9,910 bases of DNA from Christensenella sp. UBA1431. Lineage in GTDB: Bacteria; Bacillota; Clostridia; Christensenellales; UBA1431. The stretch lies in NCBI GenBank assembly GCA_002329665.1, contig DCTV01000047.1, positions 13,907-23,816 on the forward strand, read 5' to 3'. Numbering within the stretch: position 1 is the first letter of the stretch; the number at the start of each line of letters is the position of its first letter. Of the stretch, positions 4,857-9,910 are shown in pieces. The notes beneath the pieces were generated by a model. That model saw only the letters and a list, made by a program, of their open reading frames with translations. It was not told the DNA's origin and did no database searches. The translations under genes were made by a program, and so were the position numbers.

Positions 4857-5966
4857 TCACACGCAGTAGATGAGCCTTCGCGACCAGAGGCAGTCCGCGC
4901 AGGTGGGCATATACCCGTAGCAGTCCACCTCGGTGGTCGCCACCATGTCGCACCCGTCGATGAGGTCGCAGTCGGGGCAGGACGGGTACCGGTTGTTGTA
5001 AACGGCCATGCGGTAATTCGTATACGGCGCGCTCTCCCACATCTCATTAAGGGGCTTTTCCATGATGCTCCCGAACGAATGCGCAAAGACGTCTTTTCCC
5101 CGCCCGAAGACGATCTCCTTCCCGTCGTGGGCCAGCAGGTAGCAGGGCGCCACGTCCCCGGAAGCGGTAATCATCGCGGTCTGGTCCTCGACGAACCTGC
5201 ACCTTCGCTCGGTCTTGAGTTCGTACGCCGGGAAGAGCACGACGATGCCCGCCTTATGGGCGTAATTTCGTATTCGGTGAAAAAACGCGTTCAATTCCTC
5301 ATTGCCGTGGAGCTTATAAAGGATCAGGTCCGCCGCGTCGTTTGAAGCCGGCAGGATGTTGGATAAAATCACCTGCGACACGTTCAGGGATGAGGCCAGG
5401 TCGACCACACCGAAAACCTCGTCCCTGTTGGCCTTGGAGAGCACCATCTGAAAGGACAGCATCGGCGGTATGTCCGCGCCCCTTTCCCTGTATTTGTCCA
5501 GCATGGTCGCCTCGTACTGCGACACCGAAGCCGACGTTTTGTCCGTGCTCCCGGCCCTGACTTCGTTCAACAGCCTGATATTTTCGATGACCTTTTCCAG
5601 CGGGAACCGGCGGATGCTGTAATACGTGTCGCTCAGCCCGTCGACGGAAATAACGACGTGATCGACGCATTCCACGATATTTTTGGCGAGGGACCCGTTC
5701 ATGATAGTGCCGTTGGTGGTCAGGAACAGGTACCTGTCTTTCAGTTTGCGCATGACGCGCCCGACAGCGGGGTGATAAAGGGGTTCCCCAATGCCGCCGA
5801 TAACGACTTCCTTCACCGACGGCAGGGCCTTTATCTGTTCCAGGCTCATGTCGAGGACCTCTTCGCTCATGTCCTCCGTCAGATGGCGCCATGCCCTTCG
5901 GTAACACATGGTGCAGTTCAGGTTGCATTTGCTGGTGAGTTCAAGATAGACTTTTTCGACTGGCAC
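4857..5966 (-). CDS. Radical SAM/SPASM protein, tungsten-cofactor oxidoreductase maturase type
   Basis: Of 369 residues from GTG 5966, the N-terminus carries the [4Fe-4S]/SAM motif CNLNCTMC (C14, C18, C21), then GGIGEP (57-62), TTNG (83-86) and VDG (108-110), the usual radical SAM core strands. The C-terminal part is SPASM-like and rich in cysteines for auxiliary clusters: C330, C333, C339, C349, C356, C359, C368. The opening VEKVYLELTSKCNLNC and position near an AOR gene fit the radical SAM proteins known to accompany tungsten AORs (the TIGRFAM-type 'tungsten cofactor oxidoreductase radical SAM maturase', related to the cofactor-modifying protein of Pyrococcus). Its exact reaction is not settled to my knowledge. 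An in-frame ATG at 6038 would add 24 residues, but GGAGGT (5973-5978) lies 6 nt before GTG 5966, so I chose that. It is separated from the AOR gene by 360 nt with a terminator, which is unusual. Confidence 0.9.
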   Translation of the reverse strand: MPVEKVYLELTSKCNLNCTMCYRRAWRHLTEDMSEEVLDMSLEQIKALPSVKEVVIGGIGEPLYHPAVGRVMRKLKDRYLFLTTNGTIMNGSLAKNIVECVDHVVISVDGLSDTYYSIRRFPLEKVIENIRLLNEVRAGSTDKTSASVSQYEATMLDKYRERGADIPPMLSFQMVLSKANRDEVFGVVDLASSLNVSQVILSNILPASNDAADLILYKLHGNEELNAFFHRIRNYAHKAGIVVLFPAYELKTERRCRFVEDQTAMITASGDVAPCYLLAHDGKEIVFGRGKDVFAHSFGSIMEKPLNEMWESAPYTNYRMAVYNNRYPSCPDCDLIDGCDMVATTEVDCYGYMPTCADCLWSRRLIYCV

Positions 5967-5972
5967 TTTCCT

Positions 5973-5978
5973 ACCTCC
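5973..5978 (-). promoter_or_regulatory. Ribosome binding site deciding the GTG 5966 start
   Basis: GGAGGT on the minus strand, 6 nt before GTG 5966. The site lies inside the longer frame opened by ATG 6038, whose own upstream sequence (GGGAG, 8 nt away) is weaker. The conserved family sequence also begins right after this GTG. Confidence 0.65.
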
Positions 5979-6048
5979 GGGAATAAGAGTCTGGTTTGGA
6001 CTGCCCGCCCCGTAAGAAGCCCCGTATGCTCGTTTCATTTAGGCGCTC

Positions 6049-6166
6049 CCGGCGGTAAAGCGCGCCGGAACCGGTTTCGCCTTATTCCGGTTGTCCAACG
6101 CGTTCGGTCGGCAATCGTCTTCGAACAAAGGCTGCCCCCCGTGATAGCCCCCGGCTACCGGCAACC
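6049..6166 (-). ncRNA. Chain of hairpins in the leader of the radical SAM gene
   Basis: Read on the minus strand, four helices follow one another: GGTTGCC/GGCAGCC (6166-6160 with 6136-6130) enclosing TAGCC-GGG-GGCTA (6157-6145), GTTCG/CGAAC (6126-6102), AACCGG/CCGGTT (6092-6069), and CCGGCG/CGCCGG (6068-6049). The last ends about 80 nt before the GTG start. It could be a structured regulatory leader, perhaps cofactor-sensing, but in GC-rich DNA short helices arise by chance and I cannot match it to a known riboswitch. Confidence 0.22.
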
Positions 6167-6280
6167 ATCCGTTAAGGGGTTAAAGGATGCAATCTTGAGC
6201 ATGCGCCAACTCACAAAAGGCCGGCGCAAGGTATGGTCCGCTTCCGCCCGACAAAGACGGGCATCCGGTTTGAAGGCAAA

Positions 6281-6313
6281 GGCACGGGGGCTCCGCAACG
6301 AAGCCCCCGTGCC
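6281..6313 (-). terminator. Terminator of the AOR gene
   Basis: A perfect 12-bp stem (GGCACGGGGGCT, plus-strand 6281-6292, with 6302-6313) and a 9-nt loop lie 13 nt beyond the AOR stop. On the minus strand it is followed by TTTGCCTTC, a short broken U tract, so termination may be partial and allow read-through to the radical SAM gene. Confidence 0.7.
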
Positions 6314-6326
6314 GTGGTTTGTCGCC

Positions 6327-8117
6327 TTACAGGCCGAGTTCCGCCTTCTTCTCCTCCGTCGGGATACCGTCTTCGGTCCACCCGCGCACCGCATAATACT
6401 CGGGCAGCATCTCGGAAAGCTTGGCCACGTTGCCCTTGGACGGTCCTTCGGAGATCGGTTCCTCGAGCAGCCTCTTGGGCAGGGTGTCCTGGGACGAATC
6501 GATCCCTGCCGCCAGGTTGAACAGTTTTTCGAGGTTCCAGATCCTGTCTCCGGCTTTCAGCACGTCGTCCGCGGTCCATTTCGTGCCGGTGACCGCGCTC
6601 ATCAGGCCCGCATAATCGTCGGCGCCCAGCGCGAAAGAGGTGAACAGGCACACGCCCGACGAATCGATGAACGCCGTGAAATCCTGGAATATCTTCGCCC
6701 AGTTGGCTTTTCCTTCTATGGAGAAACGGTCGGTCTTCTCCGGAATGCCGAGGATTTCGGGCGAGATCAGGTAACCGCGCACGTGGCAGCCGCCGCGGTT
6801 GGTCGTCGCGTACTGCACCGCCATGCCCTGGATCGCCCGGGGGTCATACGCCGGAAGTTCCTGTTTCTTGACGGACATGGACAGTTCGGGCACCCCGTAG
6901 GACTCCGCCATGCGGTAGGAGCCCTCCGCCAGCTTGTCTCCAAGGCCCTCGCGCATGCCCATGCGCTTGGTCCATTCGATGATAGCGTCCGCGTTCCCGA
7001 ACTCGAGCGGCATCCCGGCGACGTCCGCGTCCTTGATGTAACCCTTCTGATAGAGTTCCATCGCCGTGGCGATCGTGGTGCCGGCCGAGATCGCGTCGAG
7101 GCCCATCTCGTTGCACCAGAAGTTGGCTTTGATGATCGCCCCGAGGTCGCTCACGCCGCAGTTCGCGCCGTACGCCCAGATCGGCTCGTATTCGGGGCCG
7201 CCGCCCTCGATGTCGTCGACCTTGCAGTACCGTCCGCAGGCGATCGGGCACCTGTAGCAGGGGTCCTTTTTCACCAGATACTTCTCGGCCAGCGTTTCGC
7301 CGCTGGTGCTGTCCGCCAGATCGAACTGCGATTCCTGCCAGTTCTTCGTCGGGTAGACGCCGTTTTCGTTGATGATGTTGACCAGCACCGCCGTGCCGTA
7401 GGTGGGAAGCCCCGTTCCGGTAACGCCGTTTTCCCTTATTTTGTCCATGCACACCTTGACGGCTTTCTTCATCTCTTCCTGGTTGGCGATCCCTACCTTC
7501 TTCGTCCCGCGCACGACGATCGCCTTGAGGTTCTTCGAACCCATGACGGCGCCGACGCCCGAACGTCCGGCCGCCCTCGAATAGTCGTTCATCACGGCGG
7601 CGATGTTGGAAAGCTTCTCGCCCGCCGGGCCGATCATCAATACCCTGGCTTTGTCGGGCGCATCGGCCTTGAGCGCGTCGGTTGCCTCGGAAACCACTTT
7701 GCCCCAGACGTGGGAAGCGTCGCGGATTTCGATCTTGTCGTCCTCGATCGAGATGTACACCGGTTTTGCGGCCTTGCCTTCCACGATGATGATGTCGTAT
7801 CCGGCGAACTTGAGTTCCGCTCCCCAGTATCCGCCCGAGTTCGAGCACGCGATCGTGCCGGTGAGCGGGGATTTCGTAACGACCATGTACCTGCCGCCGG
7901 TGGGAACGGGCGCGCCGGTCAGCGGGCCGGTAGCGACCAGTAACTTGTTGTCCGCGCTCAGCGGATCGACGTCGGGGCTCACTTCGTCCGCATAGATCTT
8001 CGTGGCCAGGCCCCTGCCGCCCACGAACTTCGTCGCGAGCGCCTCGTCAAGGTCTTCCACCCTGTATGTACCCGCCGACAGGTCGACTCTCAAAATCTTT
8101 CCCTGGTAACCGTACAT
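6327..8117 (-). CDS. aor: Tungsten-dependent aldehyde:ferredoxin oxidoreductase (AOR)
   Basis: Catalyses the reversible oxidation of aldehydes to carboxylic acids with ferredoxin, in the cytoplasm, using a tungsten bis-pterin and one [4Fe-4S] cluster. The 596 residues match the usual length of about 600. The N-terminal MYGYQGKILRVDLS and GGRGLATK (33-40), the pterin-binding TGPLTGAPVPTGGRY region (63-77), and YDPRAIQGMAVQY with NRGGCH (424-445) are family hallmarks. Cluster ligands are C287, C290, C294 (CYRCPIAC) and C490 (DSSGVC), spaced as in Pyrococcus AOR (C288, C291, C295, C494). E311 and H445 probably correspond to its active-site Glu and His. No signal peptide. GGGAGGT stands 7 nt before ATG 8117. 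The substrate cannot be read from sequence; in anaerobes AORs serve acid reduction or aldehyde detoxification. No ferredoxin or polyferredoxin subunit gene is adjacent, so it is the single-subunit type. Confidence 0.97.
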   Translation of the reverse strand: MYGYQGKILRVDLSAGTYRVEDLDEALATKFVGGRGLATKIYADEVSPDVDPLSADNKLLVATGPLTGAPVPTGGRYMVVTKSPLTGTIACSNSGGYWGAELKFAGYDIIIVEGKAAKPVYISIEDDKIEIRDASHVWGKVVSEATDALKADAPDKARVLMIGPAGEKLSNIAAVMNDYSRAAGRSGVGAVMGSKNLKAIVVRGTKKVGIANQEEMKKAVKVCMDKIRENGVTGTGLPTYGTAVLVNIINENGVYPTKNWQESQFDLADSTSGETLAEKYLVKKDPCYRCPIACGRYCKVDDIEGGGPEYEPIWAYGANCGVSDLGAIIKANFWCNEMGLDAISAGTTIATAMELYQKGYIKDADVAGMPLEFGNADAIIEWTKRMGMREGLGDKLAEGSYRMAESYGVPELSMSVKKQELPAYDPRAIQGMAVQYATTNRGGCHVRGYLISPEILGIPEKTDRFSIEGKANWAKIFQDFTAFIDSSGVCLFTSFALGADDYAGLMSAVTGTKWTADDVLKAGDRIWNLEKLFNLAAGIDSSQDTLPKRLLEEPISEGPSKGNVAKLSEMLPEYYAVRGWTEDGIPTEEKKAELGL

Positions 8118-8336
8118 AAAAACTACCTCCCTTTTCGTTTGAGTGCAATAAGCATGCGTTACTGCGTCGATTCAAAATACGGCTTTATTTTAAATCCTTT
8201 CCAAACGCGGGAGGCAGCACAGTTTCCCGTCCTACCCATCGGTCAACGTCCGTGGCGCGTCGCTTTAGAACCGTTGACTCGGATCAAAAAACGATTTAAT
8301 TTTCAATAGAACTCATATCGACATATGTATATGCTG
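8118..8336 (-). other. Long (about 220 nt) 5' leader of the AOR gene with paired elements
   Basis: If transcription starts from the -10 at 8343-8348, the leader is about 220 nt. On the minus strand it contains GTCAACG/CGTTGAC (8278-8272 with 8248-8242; perfect 7 bp, 23-nt loop), then GGG-U-AGG/CCTCCC (8237-8231 with 8214-8209). No gene is seen in it. Molybdenum/tungsten cofactor riboswitches exist in front of such genes, but I cannot match this sequence to that consensus. Confidence 0.3.
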
Positions 8337-8342
8337 GATAAT

Positions 8343-8351
8343 ATTATACCA
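8343..8351 (-). promoter_or_regulatory. Extended -10 promoter for AOR
   Basis: TGGTATAAT on the minus strand is a perfect TATAAT preceded by the TGn extension. There is no good -35; the -35 region is occupied by a small hairpin, GGCC-GAAA-GGCC (8372-8361). The site lies between the RNase Y terminator and the AOR gene, the only reasonable place for the AOR promoter. Confidence 0.55.
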
Positions 8352-8472
8352 TACCGCCGGCCTTTCGGCCTAGCCTCAACAAATAGTTTCGGAAATATTT
8401 TCGCTTGGGCTCACCAAAACTGTCCACCCTTCCCTCGGCCTCCAATAAGCCTCGCCGCTCGCAACAGCAAAA

Positions 8473-8493
8473 GGAGCGCTTTTTTAGCGCTCC
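8473..8493 (-). terminator. Terminator of the RNase Y gene
   Basis: GGAGCGCT and AGCGCTCC (8473-8480, 8486-8493) form a perfect 8-bp stem around a 5-nt loop. On the minus strand TTTTGC follows. It begins 13 nt past the rny stop codon and isolates it from the AOR transcript. Confidence 0.8.
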
Positions 8494-8506
8494 TTGATTT
8501 GCGGTT

Positions 8507-9910
8507 TTATTTCGCGTATTCCACGCTGCGTGTCTCTCTTATGACGTTTATCTTGATCTGCCCCGGATACTCCATGTCCTTTTCGATGCGTTTGGCGATC
8601 TCCTTGGCGATCAGGACCATGCCGTCGTCGTTGATGTCTTCCGGTTTTACGATGATTCTCACTTCCCGGCCAGCCTGTATGGCAAAAGATTTGTCCACGC
8701 CTGCAAATGAATTTGCGATTTCTTCGAGTATTTCCAGCCTCTTGATATAGTGTTCTAGGGTCTCCCTGCGCGCGCCCGGCCTCGCCGCGGATATGGCGTC
8801 GGCCGCCTGCACGAGTATCGCCTCTATGGTCTGCGCCTCAACGTCGCCGTGGTGCGCCGCGATGCAATGGATGACCTCATTGTTTTCCTTATACTGTTTG
8901 GCCAGATCCACGCCTATCTGCGCGTGCGGCCCCTCGATCTCATAGTCCACGGCCTTGCCGATGTCATGCAGCAGCCCGCCGCGTTTCGCGAGCGCGGCGT
9001 CCGCGCCCAGTTCAGCCGCCATGGAACCCGCGAGATGCGCCACTTCCATGGAGTGCTTAAGCACGTTTTGGCCATAACTGGTGCGGAACTTGAGCTTGCC
9101 CAGCAAGCGGACAAGCTCGGGATGCAGCCCGTACACGCCCACCTCGAAGGCGGCCTGTTCCCCCGCTTCGTTTATCTGGGTCTTGACTTCGGCGCGGGCC
9201 TTGTCGACCATTTCCTCGATGCGGGCAGGATGTATCCTGCCGTCCAGAATAAGCTTCTCGAGCGCGATGCGCGCCGTTTCCCTGCGTACGGGGTCAAAGC
9301 CGGACAGGGTAATGGCTTCCGGTGTATCGTCTATGATAAGATCGATTCCCGTCGCCGTTTCCAGCGTCCGTATATTGCGTCCCTCGCGGCCTATGATGCG
9401 GCCTTTCATTTCATCGTTGGGCAGCGGCACGACCGAAACGGTGGTTTCGGCGACGTGGTCCGCCGCGCATTTCTGTATGGCGATGGAGGTTATGTACCGC
9501 GCCTTTTTCTCGGCTTCGTCCCTGGCTTTGGCTTCGATCTCCTTCACCATGATGGCCGCATCGCGGCGCGTATCGTTTTCTACGTTGGTAAGGATGATTT
9601 CCTTTGCTTCATCTCTGGTCAGCCCGGATATCTTTTCGAGTTCCTGTAGCTGCTGGCTGTATATCGACTGGATATCCGCTTCCAGTGTTTCGATATCCTT
9701 TTGCTTTTTCGCTAAAAGCTCTTCCCGCGCCTCGATGGCCGCGGCCTTTTTATCCAGGTTTTCTTCCCTCTGAAGCAGTCTTCTTTCTGTCCGCTGGAGC
9801 TCGTTTCGCCGTTCCCGGCTCTCTCGATCAAATTCACTGCGCAGCCTATGGACTTCCTCTTTCGCCTCGAGCAGCGTTTCCTTGTGCAGCGCGTCGGCTT
9901 TCTTCTGGGC
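8507..9910 (-). CDS. rny: Ribonuclease Y (N-terminus cut by window)
   Basis: RNase Y is the membrane-anchored endoribonuclease that starts mRNA decay in many Firmicutes. The frame is open from base 9910, giving 467 visible residues; the family is about 510-520 long, so roughly the first 45-50, including the membrane anchor, lie outside. Visible residues 1-110 are highly charged and coiled-coil-like (…[15 protein letters not shown]…). The KH RNA-binding domain has [15 protein letters not shown] (170-184). The HD domain has H286, LLHDIGK (313-319, catalytic H315-D316), the HHGD segment (353-356) and D371. The C-terminus …[14 protein letters not shown] is typical. An ATG at 9550 is internal, not the start. 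Downstream genes often found after rny in Firmicutes (ymdB, spoVS) are absent; the AOR module follows instead. Confidence 0.97.
   Translation of the reverse strand, partial: AQKKADALHKETLLEAKEEVHRLRSEFDRESRERRNELQRTERRLLQREENLDKKAAAIEAREELLAKKQKDIETLEADIQSIYSQQLQELEKISGLTRDEAKEIILTNVENDTRRDAAIMVKEIEAKARDEAEKKARYITSIAIQKCAADHVAETTVSVVPLPNDEMKGRIIGREGRNIRTLETATGIDLIIDDTPEAITLSGFDPVRRETARIALEKLILDGRIHPARIEEMVDKARAEVKTQINEAGEQAAFEVGVYGLHPELVRLLGKLKFRTSYGQNVLKHSMEVAHLAGSMAAELGADAALAKRGGLLHDIGKAVDYEIEGPHAQIGVDLAKQYKENNEVIHCIAAHHGDVEAQTIEAILVQAADAISAARPGARRETLEHYIKRLEILEEIANSFAGVDKSFAIQAGREVRIIVKPEDINDDGMVLIAKEIAKRIEKDMEYPGQIKINVIRETRSVEYAK

Noticed and set aside
3774..5345. 523-codon plus-strand frame opposite the E1, moaD and radical SAM genes
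   Set aside because: Antisense shadow across several genes; composition is Arg/His/Pro-rich without motifs.
6130..6166. Resemblance of the GGTTGCCGGTAGCC…GGGGGCTATCACGG stretch to the 3' half of a c-di-GMP-I riboswitch
   Set aside because: The conserved 5' half with the GACGCAAAGCC segment and the tetraloop helix is missing upstream, so the likeness is superficial.
5658..7943. 761-codon plus-strand open frame antisense to AOR and the radical SAM gene
   Set aside because: It overlaps two strongly recognised genes, has no recognisable domain, and its Arg/His/Val/Asp-rich translation is what the complement of GC-rich codons gives.
8344..8427. 27-codon basic minus-strand frame from GTG 8427 between RNase Y and AOR
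   Set aside because: GGAGG lies 11 nt upstream, but there is no promoter between the rny terminator and the start, and its stop falls inside the AOR -10 box.

Overview
The window looks like chromosome of a GC-rich, anaerobic, endospore-forming Firmicute (Clostridia, of the Desulfotomaculum/Pelotomaculum/Moorella kind). The grounds are an SspF-type small acid-soluble spore protein, RNase Y, strong AGGAGG-type ribosome binding sites with GTG/TTG starts, and a tungsten-type aldehyde:ferredoxin oxidoreductase (AOR) with its maturation genes. The lineage is inferred from gene content only.

Layout. All large genes lie on the minus strand. From the right edge: ribonuclease Y (8507-9910, N-terminus cut by the window) ends at a clear terminator (8473-8493). 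An extended -10 promoter (8343-8351) and a leader of about 220 nt precede the AOR gene (6327-8117), which ends at a 12-bp terminator hairpin. A 360-nt spacer with several hairpins separates it from a radical SAM/SPASM protein of the tungsten-cofactor maturase type (4857-5966). A MoaD-like sulfur carrier (4523-4747) and an overlapping ThiF/MoeB/HesA-type E1 enzyme (3843-4526) follow, with a promoter of their own just upstream. Together these four genes read as an AOR enzyme-plus-cofactor module: sulfur carrier and activating enzyme for the dithiolene of the pterin, radical SAM maturase, and the enzyme.

The middle (about 2400-3800) is different. Three small genes, all on the plus strand and all with near-ideal ribosome binding sites, sit in mostly non-coding DNA: the SASP (2557-2733, own terminator), a 55-residue Arg/aromatic-rich protein with a TTG start (3183-3350, own terminator), and a 23-residue peptide with seven cysteines (3694-3765, followed by an 11-bp hairpin). 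The last two match no family I know; next to a spore gene they are candidate spore-associated proteins. A minus-strand open stretch with coding-like codon use but no start (2829-2981) may be a gene remnant.

The left part holds a membrane-bound diguanylate cyclase with intact GGDEY active site and RxxD inhibitory site (1090-2193), a puzzling tiny locus with promoter, ribosome binding site and terminator but an apparently frameshifted reading frame (about 793-942), and a DUF975-type membrane protein that runs off the left edge (1-618).

I saw no tRNA, rRNA, CRISPR array, insertion sequence, phage gene or defence system.
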